Positions 53,049 to 61,669 of a stretch of 64,000 nt of DNA are shown in pieces. The notes under the pieces were generated by a model. The model made no database searches. It was not told the DNA's origin and worked only from the letters and a program-made list of their open reading frames with translations. Within the stretch, counting starts at the first letter, position 1. Each line of letters opens with the position of its first letter. The position numbers and the translations under genes are program-made. The stretch spans positions 372,001 through 436,000 of the forward strand of contig JANWXM010000001.1 in assembly GCA_025055285.1 (NCBI GenBank), written 5' to 3'. The DNA is from Saprospiraceae bacterium (GTDB lineage: Bacteria > Bacteroidota > Bacteroidia > Chitinophagales > Saprospiraceae).

Positions 53049-56000
53049 TTAGCGCAACAAGGTAAGGTCGCCCTTTAGAATTACCTTTTTACCCGTCAAG
53101 AATTCTATTTCAGCAACCCACGCATATACATCCGAAGGCGCTGGTTGGCCCTTATAAGTACCGTTCCAACCCGTAGTATTGAGTGGTCCTCGACCTTCGT
53201 ACACTAGTTCGCCCCAACGGCTATACACCCGCAAGAAAAGCGCTTTGACCAATGAGGCGTCACCATCAGCCAGTAAGCGAAAAACATCGTTGTCGCCATC
53301 GCCGTTGGGCGTGAAAGCATTCGGTGCGTACACTCGTTCGGGTACAACTTGTATGCGGAATGTAAACTTGCGCTCTGTGCACCTCAACGCATCGCGCACT
53401 GTTAAAGTGTAGGTAATCGTCGAGTCAGGGCGAACAAGGGGTGGATTGCCTGGATTGGAGGGCTCCCAAGAGAAAGTATAACCGGGTAGGAAGGTGACCG
53501 GCAAGAGCACAGCGTCTCCTTTGCTGATGATGGTATCTAAATTGCGCGCGCCGGTATAGGCCGAAGGTATGAATACATTGACACTAGCCGTATCGCGGCA
53601 TCCCGAGGCATCGACGATGATTACTGTGAATGCAGTCGACTGTGTAGGCCGCACGCGCACTATAGATGCATTCTGAGGGGGTAGGACGAGGTTAGCCGGC
53701 GACCAAGTGAAGGTTGCATTCGGTAGAGACGGCGCTGCAATACCGATAACTGCCGTATCGCCCGAACAGATGGTATCGCCAAATACTTGCAAGCCAGGAA
53801 TCCCGGCAATTGTGATGACTTGTTTGAATGTGTCTCGACAACCTAATGGGAGGTCTGTAACGATTAAAGTTACGGTATAAGAGCCCTCTTTGTCGAAGAT
53901 GTGTGTAGGATTCGCGAGATTCGAACTTCTGCCATCGCCAAAATTCCAGCTCGATAAGTCTCCCTCTATTGAGGTATTGATGAATGAAACAGGAGCACCC
54001 GCACAAAGCAGAGGGCCTGTTGTAAAATTGGCCCGAATGGGAGAGAAGTTTATCGTTTTCTCAACAGTAATGGAGCATGCATCGTCTTCGCCCTTCAATA
54101 CAAGACGCGCTACTGTACTGTTGGTCGGCGGCCGGAAGGTGTAGCGGTGAGAAACGGGATCGACTTTGCCTGCTATTGTTCCATCGCCAAAGCTCCACTC
54201 CCAGGAACTGATACTCACAGTGTCTTTTAGACGAAATACAACAGAATCGCCCGTGCAAATAAGGGTCTTATCTAGCTCAAACGTGCCCTCTGGCCCAACA
54301 ACTTTGAAGGTGCGCTCTACAGTGTCGCGACAGCCGAAAGGTGTTGTAGCGACCATGCGCACGGTAAAAACTCCTTTAGGAAATACAGCAGTTGCTTGGT
54401 TTCCAGCAACTTGAACGCCATTACCCAAATCCCATGTAATAGACAGAGGGACATCCGAGGTTGTCGTGTTAGTAAACACCATATTTTGCGGATAACAGAT
54501 GATCTTCTGGTTGTCTACGTTTGAAACAAAACTAGCATTTGGCGGTGCTTGGACTTGCACAACAGCTAAAGCAGAGTCCTTACAACCTGTAGCTACTTCG
54601 GTGTATACCATTTTGACTGTAAATTTCCCAGGGCTCAGGTAAGTAGTGCCTACTCGTTGTCCACTAGCCGTCTTACCGTTGTCAAAAGTCCACTGCCAAC
54701 TTAGGTTGGAGCCCTCCGTTGTAAAGTCTGTAGCTTCTAGCCGCAGGGAGTCGCCCACGCAAAGTCGTGCTGGAGAAGGTATTGTACTGATCAAGCTAAT
54801 AGGTTTGTATATTTCAATAGGGACTTGAGCATAGCTCACGCACCCGTAAGCATCCTCTACGCGCAGCTGAATGAGGTAATTTCCTCCACTGCCTTGCGGC
54901 AGAGTCGAAAAGGTGTGAGTAGGGTTAGGTTCTTTGCTTACGGCGCCATCGCCAAAATTCCACTCCCACTTGACGATGGTTGTATCTGCTGTGCTTAAGT
55001 CCTTGAACGATACTGTTGTAGGCAAACAAATTCGCGTTTTATTTGCTGCTGCATTCGCGCTAATGTTGTAGATGAAAATTTCGCGCTCAAGCGTGTCGCG
55101 ACAGCCGTTAATACTTTCTACCACTAGGCTAATTTTTTGCTTTCCAGAGGGGCCTAAAGGGATGTCGAAGGTGGGCTGATCAGTTCGCTCGGGTCGCCGA
55201 AATGAAAAATACCACGTATATCCTTTGTAGCAAGTGGCATTCACGCCCGTAGATTTACTCGCATCTAGGGTTTGAGTTTGGCCACCGCAAATAGTGTCAG
55301 GTAACTCGAAAACTGCCTTAAGGGTGCGAGGATGCACGGTGACTGTATCGTAGGAAACCGGACAGCCTGTAGAGGGATTTTCTGCTCTCAGGATAACTGT
55401 GTAATCCTCTGGTGCAGTGTACTGATGCGTAAATGTCGTATCGACCGTAGTGCTATCGCCATCGCCGAGATACCAGGTTATTGAAGTTGCTTCTTCACTT
55501 CGATTGGTGAAAGTAAAGGCCATCTCATTCTCGCAGCTTGTCTGGTAGTGAATTTTAGCGATTGGGCCTTTTAATCGAATGAGGTTATCTTTCGTAACGG
55601 TCGAAAAGCATCCATTGTACTCGGTAGTGAGCGATACACTAAGGTTTCCTGTTTCGCTTTTATATACCCAAAAAGGATTTTTATTTTGGAAGCAGTGCCA
55701 AAGCCGGTCATTTTCAGAAGAGAAATGCCAGGCATCTACTCGCGGGTCGTTTGTCAGGTTAGTGAAGAACACCGTATCGCCAGGGCAGAGTTCTGTTTTA
55801 TCTACAGTAAAGTCGCCGGGTATGGGTTGGCCTACCTCAATGAGCACTGCATAGGAAGTGTCCACACAGCCGGCGCTGTTTTGAATGACCAGGCGCACTT
55901 TGTATTCTCCTGGCGCAGTAAAGGTGTAAGTGACAGGGTTTTTGCTCGTTTGAACAAGCGGCAAGCTACCGTCGTCAAACAGCCACGTCCAGCGCACAAT

Positions 56001-57398
56001 AGGCTCGCGAGAGGTGCTGCTGTCGGAGAATGTGACACTCAATGGAGCACACCCGTGCTGTTTGTTGGGCATAAAGCGCGCATTTGGTCGCCAAATAGAA
56101 TCTACGCGGAACGAGTCGGCAACACAGCCTGCCCGCGTAACGATACGCAGTCGTACCGTATCTAACCACAAGCCCAAGCTAGAATAACCTGTCTTATCAG
56201 GTGTTGTCCACAGGTAAGTAGCGGACGGCCCAGAAGCGGTAGACCCGTCGCTGAATTTCCACTCCCATTTTACAGCGCTCGCCGATGGTGAGGTAAACGT
56301 AAATAGAGTAGGGTCACTGCACGAATAGGTTGGCACAGCATTGATAAGGGCGCGAGCGTCTTCTACATAGACCGGTTTTGTGACTGTAGCTGTACAATTG
56401 CCTAGCCCTGTCACTTTCAGCGTAACATTCTGCAATCCCGGAGAGTTAAATATCACAACAGGGTTAACTTCCTGTGAAACAGCGGGTTTAGCATTAGGGC
56501 CAAACGACCAGTCGTAGACGCCGATCTCAGAGGTATTTTTGAATACCACAGGTGTGCCTAGACAGACGGTATCTTTTACGACAAAGTCTGCTAAGGGCGG
56601 GCCTACGCGTATGGTGCGGCTAACAGAAGCAGAGCAGCCGACAGCATCAGTAGCAACTAATGTCACCGTATAATTGCCGATTTGGTTGTAGGTCTGCGCA
56701 GGTGGGTTCACCAGATTAGAAGTATTGCCGTTGCCAAAGTCCCATTGATAAGTCAGCGTGCCCGAACCCCCAGACGTCGCATTCGTAAAAGTAACCGTTA
56801 GCGGTGGTTGACACGCTACGGGCGGCAAAGGTGTTGTAGTGAAGTTCACATCGGGTTTGATTCCTACGCGCACCAAGTCAGGGAAGACTTTAGTAACGTT
56901 GCACGAAGGATAATTGGTCGAAAGTTCCAGCGACACGGTAAAAATCCCATCCTTAGTATAAACGTGCGTAGGTGAGGCACCTGCTCCACCAGCTCCATCG
57001 CCGAAAACCCAGGAGCGCCCTAACAATTGGATGTCGATGCTGGCGACGACTGAGTCCCGGAATCTCACTGAAAGAGGCGCGCAACCACTATTCGGCTGAG
57101 CAACAACGAAGATTTCTGGTCTTGAGAACACAGTGATGGTTATTGTCCCTACAAGAGGACCGTTGGGTGTTTGGCGAAACTCAACAGCGTATGTACCCGG
57201 TTGAGTAAAAATGTGAATGGGTGAAGAAATGTTAGATGAGGCGCCGTCCTTAAAGTCCCAGAAGAAGGAAGTGGCTCCTGGCGGAGCGGAGAAACGGACG
57301 ACTAAAGGCGCGCAGCCTTTGGTTACGTCAGCTGTCTGTGCTAATGAAGCAGTACCCAATAGAAGTAGTGAGAAAACGAGTTGTGTGCGCATAAGCAA
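53049..57398 (-). CDS. Giant T9SS surface protein made of PKD repeats (1449 aa)
   Basis: After a short signal peptide ('MLMRTQLVFSLLLLGTASLA') the protein is almost entirely PKD-like domains. I count about fourteen by their 'W-x-F-x-D/N-G' cores, for example 'SFFWDFKDGASSN', 'YQWDFGNGNTSNLVNPP', 'VKWEWNFGDGAVSKEPNPTH', 'SSWNFGDGRSSNLANPTH'. One Ig-like unit ('FTWSPANLVLPPQN') and a linker precede the C-terminal gliding-type sorting domain 'APNAFTPNGDGDNDVFRLLA ... VILKGDLTLLR'. PKD arrays form extended rods; a SprB-like adhesin or matrix role is inferred. It is followed by a strong hairpin. Confidence 0.92.
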   Translation of the reverse strand: MLMRTQLVFSLLLLGTASLAQTADVTKGCAPLVVRFSAPPGATSFFWDFKDGASSNISSPIHIFTQPGTYAVEFRQTPNGPLVGTITITVFSRPEIFVVAQPNSGCAPLSVRFRDSVVASIDIQLLGRSWVFGDGAGGAGASPTHVYTKDGIFTVSLELSTNYPSCNVTKVFPDLVRVGIKPDVNFTTTPLPPVACQPPLTVTFTNATSGGSGTLTYQWDFGNGNTSNLVNPPAQTYNQIGNYTVTLVATDAVGCSASVSRTIRVGPPLADFVVKDTVCLGTPVVFKNTSEIGVYDWSFGPNAKPAVSQEVNPVVIFNSPGLQNVTLKVTGLGNCTATVTKPVYVEDARALINAVPTYSCSDPTLFTFTSPSASAVKWEWKFSDGSTASGPSATYLWTTPDKTGYSSLGLWLDTVRLRIVTRAGCVADSFRVDSIWRPNARFMPNKQHGCAPLSVTFSDSSTSREPIVRWTWLFDDGSLPLVQTSKNPVTYTFTAPGEYKVRLVIQNSAGCVDTSYAVLIEVGQPIPGDFTVDKTELCPGDTVFFTNLTNDPRVDAWHFSSENDRLWHCFQNKNPFWVYKSETGNLSVSLTTEYNGCFSTVTKDNLIRLKGPIAKIHYQTSCENEMAFTFTNRSEEATSITWYLGDGDSTTVDTTFTHQYTAPEDYTVILRAENPSTGCPVSYDTVTVHPRTLKAVFELPDTICGGQTQTLDASKSTGVNATCYKGYTWYFSFRRPERTDQPTFDIPLGPSGKQKISLVVESINGCRDTLEREIFIYNISANAAANKTRICLPTTVSFKDLSTADTTIVKWEWNFGDGAVSKEPNPTHTFSTLPQGSGGNYLIQLRVEDAYGCVSYAQVPIEIYKPISLISTIPSPARLCVGDSLRLEATDFTTEGSNLSWQWTFDNGKTASGQRVGTTYLSPGKFTVKMVYTEVATGCKDSALAVVQVQAPPNASFVSNVDNQKIICYPQNMVFTNTTTSDVPLSITWDLGNGVQVAGNQATAVFPKGVFTVRMVATTPFGCRDTVERTFKVVGPEGTFELDKTLICTGDSVVFRLKDTVSISSWEWSFGDGTIAGKVDPVSHRYTFRPPTNSTVARLVLKGEDDACSITVEKTINFSPIRANFTTGPLLCAGAPVSFINTSIEGDLSSWNFGDGRSSNLANPTHIFDKEGSYTVTLIVTDLPLGCRDTFKQVITIAGIPGLQVFGDTICSGDTAVIGIAAPSLPNATFTWSPANLVLPPQNASIVRVRPTQSTAFTVIIVDASGCRDTASVNVFIPSAYTGARNLDTIISKGDAVLLPVTFLPGYTFSWEPSNPGNPPLVRPDSTITYTLTVRDALRCTERKFTFRIQVVPERVYAPNAFTPNGDGDNDVFRLLADGDASLVKALFLRVYSRWGELVYEGRGPLNTTGWNGTYKGQPAPSDVYAWVAEIEFLTGKKVILKGDLTLLR

Positions 57399-57545
57399 GC
57401 GTTAAGATGTTGCCTCCCAATACATCGGCGGGCAGCAGGATTGGTTCGCTTTAAAGAACGCTCTAAAGTCCGACGTTTTTCTCTTTTGTGTCGAAAAAAA
57501 CGCCGAAGGGTTGCATTTGGTTAAAGAATGCACATTCCTCTTCGC

Positions 57546-58067
57546 TCAATTGTATGTAGCGCGCAAGGTGAGCGTTATGCGCGCAGGAATTTCGTCTGGC
57601 GTATTGCGCCGTAATCGAAGAGCCAAATCTAGGCTAAATCGTTCGTTGCGCACTATGCGTTTTAGATCAGCTAAGGAAGGAATCAACTCGAGCGTATTGC
57701 TGCGCTCAATAGGCGTAGGAAATCGATAGGCTGCTTCGATCGCTCCCTTAGGGTCGCTTTCCAGGTACACACGTAAAGATGCCTCCTCTACAACTGAAAA
57801 ATCGGCGTCGCCAAAAATGCCTCCCAATGAAGCTTGGCGCGTAAGGACGGCCTGAATATCTGCTTCTGTTTTGCCATTTTCGCGAAGCAAGGTTTGGAAG
57901 CGCGTCGGAATATCGCGAAAATAAAAATGGTGCGTCACAAAAGGGCCTAGGCCCGCCGCAATTACAAATTCCCGCTCATAGAGCAAGTCAAAGCCAGGTC
58001 CGATGCGGTCTTTTCTGCAGCTAACCGATAAGATGAGAAAAATGGCTACGGCAATACGCTCTCGCAT
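57546..58067 (-). CDS. Small lipoprotein, function unknown
   Basis: The 173-residue protein begins 'MRERIAVAIFLILSVSCRKD', a lipoprotein signal with the lipidated cysteine in 'LSVSC'. The rest ('FVTHHFYFRDIPTRFQTLLR', 'ADFSVVEEASLRVYLE', 'RFSLDLALRLRRN', 'IPARITLTLRATYN') is beta-rich with an ordinary composition; I do not recognise a family. It lies 147 bp upstream of the giant PKD gene and downstream of the 58149 gene, all on the minus strand. Confidence 0.6.
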   Translation of the reverse strand: MRERIAVAIFLILSVSCRKDRIGPGFDLLYEREFVIAAGLGPFVTHHFYFRDIPTRFQTLLRENGKTEADIQAVLTRQASLGGIFGDADFSVVEEASLRVYLESDPKGAIEAAYRFPTPIERSNTLELIPSLADLKRIVRNERFSLDLALRLRRNTPDEIPARITLTLRATYN

Positions 58068-58148
58068 ATGGTATGCTTCGTAATTGTTCGAAAAACAACT
58101 ACTCCATAGATGGCGCTTTGAGCGTCGGCGTTGCCTACGCCTCAGACA

Positions 58149-58571
58149 TTAGAATGTAATTCGATAGCCGCTAGCTTCTGCTCGGATAGGATATAGGCCA
58201 GCGCTTAAGATGATTTGTTTTAGCTCTGGCAGTAGTTGTTGAATGTGCTCAGGGAGGAAAAATGGTACAGGTAAGGGAAATACCCTCTTTTGGAAGAAAG
58301 TCTTTTCTGTGCACGGTGGCATACAGAGCTTCGGAAAAAATATTTCCAGACGTCCGTCATCGGAAACCTCTAAAAGAGCAGAGGCCCGTGCACATCTTCT
58401 GCTGGGCAAAGATGGCTTTCTCGTATGGTGCGTCGTGATGATGCGGCAAATGCCAACTCCAAGACAGTCACCTTGCGCTTGAATGACGCCAAACTCCACT
58501 TCAGCAGCCACTTGCCTGCTAGTGCCCTTGCGAAAAACCTCAGATGCGGGAAGAACGCTGTAATCGGTCAT
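58149..58571 (-). CDS. Conserved-looking hypothetical protein
   Basis: From the ATG at 58571 (140 aa; an ATG two codons earlier and a TTG at 58631 are alternatives) the protein reads 'MTDYSVLPASEVFRKGTSRQ' and continues 'EFGVIQAQGDCLGVGICRII'. It has no signal peptide or membrane helix. A proline-rich segment 'FPLPVPFFLPEHIQQLLPEL' lies near the C-terminus. Cysteines in 'GDCLGVGIC', 'RRC' and 'LCMPPC' could bind metal or form disulfides, but no known pattern fits. I do not recognise it. It follows the DUF5691-like gene by 88 bp, and the two may be co-transcribed. Confidence 0.5.
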   Translation of the reverse strand: MTDYSVLPASEVFRKGTSRQVAAEVEFGVIQAQGDCLGVGICRIITTHHTRKPSLPSRRCARASALLEVSDDGRLEIFFPKLCMPPCTEKTFFQKRVFPLPVPFFLPEHIQQLLPELKQIILSAGLYPIRAEASGYRITF

Positions 58572-58659
58572 ATGCATAAAACACTTATTGAATAAAAGGA
58601 TTATTCGATAGATAGTTTTCAGCCTTGCCAAAAATTGTGCCGACCTCTTCGGAAGGGCT

Positions 58660-59526
58660 TTAGCAACTTTGAAAAACTTCGTGCATTCGGCGACGTAGCG
58701 TTGCTATGTCGTGCGCGGAAATAATTACTTTGTTCCAGGCAGGAGGCTTGTCAAGGTGTGCAGAGAGAACGTCGAGTACTACCATTGGTGTAGTGCGCAG
58801 GGCTGCTGCGTGTAAGAGAGCCTCCCACAAAGGCGGAGGGTGAGGCGTGTATTGCCTTAAAGTTCTTTCTAATTGAGCAGCCCAAATAGGGATAATTTCC
58901 TTGGGCCAGGGATGAGTGCTATTTATCAGCACGTCAAGAAGAACACTGTTTTCTGTGTGCCAAGCCTGTTCGTTTTGCGCCAGGGCGAGTACATAGCACT
59001 TCCAGGTTTGATAAGGAAGAGCTGCCCAACGGACACGAACAGGAAGAGTAGGCGGAGAAAATTGGCGAGGGTATTTTTTCCACCGCAGCTGAGCAAAATA
59101 CCAGATCGCCCAGTCGGGGTTTTGTGTAGCAAGCCAGGCAGCCGTCGGTCCCAAGCTCTTCCAGAGAAGAGGCGTGCGCAAGGCTTCTCTCTTCGTAGCA
59201 ATTTCCATAACGCAGGGAAGCCATTCAGGCGGCAAATACCAATGGCGTTGCTGAAGCATCTCTAACAATTCAGGTATGACCCTATGAAAAATAGGATTTT
59301 GTAAAATTGTCGCTATAATAGGAATAATTTGCTCAGGACAGAGCGACCCTCTTATGGCGGGAGGCAGCAATACGAGTTTTGCCCGTACTCTAGGGAATTT
59401 AGCTGCTGCGCGATGCATTAAGTATGCAGAAGCAAGCATGTCTGGGGTTAGGCCTTTCTTCAGAACAGTTGAGGTTTGCTTGCCGCACATCGCAGCGTTG
59501 ACCACGTCTGGCCAAGGATCTTTCAT
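58660..59526 (-). CDS. DUF5691-like helical protein (short)
   Basis: The 288-residue protein is helical and rich in Trp, Leu and Ala. The segment 'WLPCVMEIATKREALRTPLL' followed by 'GPTAAWLATQNPDWAIW' matches the pattern I associate with DUF5691 (a 'WLAxQNPDW' box after a repeat-like helix). DUF5691 proteins are usually about 450-500 aa and lie with SWIM-finger, DUF5682, MoxR-AAA and VWA genes; here the protein is short and none of those partners is near. It may be a reduced stand-alone form. No signal peptide; cytoplasmic. Function unknown. The family call is from memory and not verified. Confidence 0.55.
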   Translation of the reverse strand: MKDPWPDVVNAAMCGKQTSTVLKKGLTPDMLASAYLMHRAAAKFPRVRAKLVLLPPAIRGSLCPEQIIPIIATILQNPIFHRVIPELLEMLQQRHWYLPPEWLPCVMEIATKREALRTPLLWKSLGPTAAWLATQNPDWAIWYFAQLRWKKYPRQFSPPTLPVRVRWAALPYQTWKCYVLALAQNEQAWHTENSVLLDVLINSTHPWPKEIIPIWAAQLERTLRQYTPHPPPLWEALLHAAALRTTPMVVLDVLSAHLDKPPAWNKVIISAHDIATLRRRMHEVFQSC

Positions 59527-60224
59527 AGGAGATGCGCTCTAGCAAACACAATAGGATTGCGCGAGGTGCAACCGACTTTCAGTCTCGATCTCTTGTTCAT
59601 CTGAGGAACAGGGCATCACACTCGCGTCACAAAGATAGGTTTTCAAAAGGAGAGAAGGTTAGCTAACCTAAGTAAGTCAGCTTAACCTATATTTCCTGCT
59701 CTTCGCCCAGCTAGTTGAATTTTATTTTTCATAGCACGTAGCCTCAACAGCATCTTAAGCGTTAAAACGCATTCTATGCGCTTTGTGGGATAAGCAAAAC
59801 AAATATATTCCTAATTTTCATGATCTTGTATGAAAACCAGGTAGTGAGGAATGCGAAGTACTAAAGTCTTCTTTCACTTCACAACTATAGTCGTGAGAGA
59901 CGCATTTCGACTTTCCTTGCACAACAATTTTTGATCATTTCGCTCTTTCACAGGTGTTAGTATTAAAATTTTGATAATCAATGTACTATGTAAGGTCTCT
60001 TAACTGAAGTTATGCGCCAATGCTTCGACGAACCCCTATCGACTTCTCGGCTAAAACAGCCTTGTGTTTTTCAGCGGCTTACTTTCAGGGAAGCTTTGGC
60101 TAATTTTGACATTAATCATTTTTTAAAGCGATGTTCCTCGGTGCGTAGGTAGCTCTGACTGCTTTATATTTACGGCAAAAACACCATAAATGTATAGGTA
60201 TCCTTACCTACGCGCCGGACACAT
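59527..60224. other. 698-bp A/T-rich region upstream of uspA
   Basis: No gene is visible. It contains a perfect 14-bp palindrome AGGTTAGCTAACCT (59656-59669), with a related half AGCTTAACCT nearby at about 59679, a TTGATAATCAA palindrome at 59971-59981, and a TGAC-N4-ATCA dyad at 60107-60118. The length of this spacer and its palindromes suggest complex regulation of uspA or an unrecognised RNA; that is inference. Confidence 0.45.
60107..60118. promoter_or_regulatory. Candidate CRP/FNR-type operator, TGAC-N4-ATCA
   Basis: TTTTGACATTAATCATTT contains TGA-N6-TCA with the extended half-sites TGAC and ATCA, the same architecture as at 981-992 and 61088-61099. It is centred about 112 bp before the uspA start. 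Operator function is inferred. Confidence 0.45.
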
Positions 60225-61049
60225 ATGAGGACAATTTTAGTTCCGACCGACTTTTCCAAGTGCGCTGAGAATGCGCTGCAAAGCGCCTTTGTATTGGCGG
60301 AGCGGACTAAGAGCAATCTAGCCGTCTTACACGTGGTATTTCCCAATGAAGCTTTGGATAACAACATTTACAACGCCTTTTGGACGGAGGAATATCTACA
60401 GGAGCGCAATCAGGCTCTGCATCAGTGGATAGAGCGTGTTCGTCAACCTGTTCGTTTCCGGCAGGTGAAGACAGAGACCATGTGTCGCGTTGGCTTTCCC
60501 GTGCCTGCTATTTGTGATGTGGCAGAAGAAATCAAAGCCGACCTTGTAGTCATGGGTACCACGGGTGCTACGGGCTTGCGAGGAGCAGTTCTGGGGAGTG
60601 TTGCTGCCGGTGTTATTACTCAAACGTCCCTCCCCGTTTTGTCCATCCCAAAACACCGCATCTTCGACCTTACCGTAAATGCTGTATTAGCTACTGATTT
60701 CCGCTTCGATGTAAGTGAAGCTACCATTCACGTCTTGCAGCAGGTTATTGCCGATATCAAGGGAAAGCTGCACGTACTCCACGTCATGACTCAACCAGAC
60801 GCTCCTCGGCAACCTGAAAAGGAGCGGCAATTAAGTGCTATCCTCAAGCCCATTCCTCACGAGTTCCACTATCTCCACGATCGGGACATCGTTCAAGCCA
60901 CCATCAATTTCATCGAATCCTTAGATGCGGGCTTACTCATCGCCGTAGCCCATAAGCATAGCATTTTCCATCGCCTATTTTTTGATAGAACGACGCGCCG
61001 ATTAGCGCATCGCGTTCACGTGCCGCTGTTAACGCTACATGATGTTTAA
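60225..61049 (+). CDS. Tandem universal stress protein (UspA family)
   Basis: The 274-residue protein holds two Usp domains. Domain 1 (about 1-145) begins 'MRTILVPTDFSKCAENALQS' and has the nucleotide-binding signature 'MGTTGATGLRGAVLGSVAAG' (G-x2-G-x9-G-S/T type). Domain 2 (about 150-274) begins 'NAVLATDFRFDVSEATIHV' and ends 'AHRVHVPLLTLHD', with its phosphate loop degraded ('AHKHSIFHRLFFDRTT'). Such proteins respond to energy, redox or hypoxia stress. It is the first gene of the plus-strand group with hsp20 and the CBS-pair gene; a dyad site lies upstream. Confidence 0.92.
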   Translation: MRTILVPTDFSKCAENALQSAFVLAERTKSNLAVLHVVFPNEALDNNIYNAFWTEEYLQERNQALHQWIERVRQPVRFRQVKTETMCRVGFPVPAICDVAEEIKADLVVMGTTGATGLRGAVLGSVAAGVITQTSLPVLSIPKHRIFDLTVNAVLATDFRFDVSEATIHVLQQVIADIKGKLHVLHVMTQPDAPRQPEKERQLSAILKPIPHEFHYLHDRDIVQATINFIESLDAGLLIAVAHKHSIFHRLFFDRTTRRLAHRVHVPLLTLHDV

Positions 61050-61087
61050 GTCTATGCCTGTTAACTGTTGAAGATTACTCTACAAAA

Positions 61088-61099
61088 TGATGTTCATCA
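61088..61099. promoter_or_regulatory. Candidate CRP/FNR-type operator, TGAT-N4-ATCA
   Basis: The dyad ATGATGTTCATCAT contains TGAT-N4-ATCA, close to the FNR consensus TTGAT-N4-ATCAA. It is centred about 66 bp before the hsp20 start in the 110-bp spacer between uspA and hsp20, suggesting that hsp20 has its own regulated promoter. Function inferred. Confidence 0.5.
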
Positions 61100-61143
61100 T
61101 CAGATTCTTTTGCTCCAGCTGTGCAACTTTGAAATAAAATTAT

Positions 61144-61156
61144 AGAAAGGAGGTGA
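61144..61156 (+). promoter_or_regulatory. Perfect Shine-Dalgarno sequence of hsp20
   Basis: AGAAAGGAGGTGA is complementary over 13 bases to the usual 3' end of 16S rRNA (…TCACCTCCTTTCT) and ends 3 bp before the ATG. Bacteroidota genes mostly lack such sites; other genes in this window show at most short GGAG-type stretches. Confidence 0.8.
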
Positions 61157-61159
61157 AAA

Positions 61160-61603
61160 ATGGCACTTATTCGTTGGAATCCAGAACAGACGTTTTTTCC
61201 TTCACTAAGAGGGTGGTTAACGGATTTTTTTGATGACGATAGTCCAATGAGTTTTCCGGTGGTAGGAATATCCATGCCTGCTGTTAACGTATCTGAAAAT
61301 GATGAAGCCTACACTGTGGAGGTTGCTGCGCCAGGATTTTCGAAGGATCACTTCCGTGTAGAGGTACAGAACGGTTGTCTGACGATTTCGGCGGAGGTAA
61401 AAGAGGAGAAAAAGGAGGAAAAAGAGGGTAAATACACGCGGAGAGAGTTCCGGTACGGTACGTTTTCGCGCTCCTTCACGTTGCCAGAAAATGTGGATGA
61501 AAGTCGCATTGCAGCGAAATATACGGATGGTATCTTGCGTATTCAGTTGCCTAAGAAACACGTAGACACTTCGAAGTCAACCAAAAGTATTGCCATCGAA
61601 TAA
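61160..61603 (+). CDS. Small heat-shock protein (Hsp20/alpha-crystallin)
   Basis: The 147-residue protein is an ATP-independent chaperone that holds unfolding proteins. The N-terminal arm 'MALIRWNPEQTFFPSLRGWL' precedes the alpha-crystallin domain (about 38-140), with 'AVNVSENDEAYTVEVAAPGF', 'EFRYGTFSRSFTLPENVDES' and the closing 'DGILRIQLPKK' (GxLxxxxPK). A lysine/glutamate-rich loop 'VKEEKKEEKEGKYTRRE' is the dimerisation loop. It is the middle gene of the uspA/hsp20/CBS group and has an unusually strong Shine-Dalgarno site. Confidence 0.95.
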   Translation: MALIRWNPEQTFFPSLRGWLTDFFDDDSPMSFPVVGISMPAVNVSENDEAYTVEVAAPGFSKDHFRVEVQNGCLTISAEVKEEKKEEKEGKYTRREFRYGTFSRSFTLPENVDESRIAAKYTDGILRIQLPKKHVDTSKSTKSIAIE

Positions 61604-61615
61604 GAAAACACTCAT

Positions 61616-61651
61616 GCAAGCGCTGGAGGGAAAGTTCTCTCCAGCGCTTGC
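61616..61651 (+). terminator. Strong intercistronic hairpin between hsp20 and the CBS gene
   Basis: Perfect 13-bp arms GCAAGCGCTGGAG (61616-61628) and CTCCAGCGCTTGC (61639-61651) with a 10-base loop lie 12 bp after the hsp20 stop and 18 bp before the CBS start. There is no T-run afterwards, so it may be a partial terminator, an mRNA-stability element, or a translation-control element for the CBS gene. Confidence 0.65.
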
Positions 61652-61669
61652 TTCATAAATTCGTGTTGT

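Noticed and set aside
55686-56165. 159-residue plus-strand frame inside the PKD giant
   Set aside because: Shadow frame opposite clear PKD repeats.
53049-57398. Repeated DNA in the PKD gene considered as a CRISPR or tandem-repeat array
   Set aside because: The repetition is at protein level with diverged codons; no equal-length DNA repeats with spacers.
59971-59981. TTGATAATCAA as an FNR box
   Set aside because: The half-sites are separated by one base, not the four needed for the FNR/CRP arrangement; kept only as a palindrome note.
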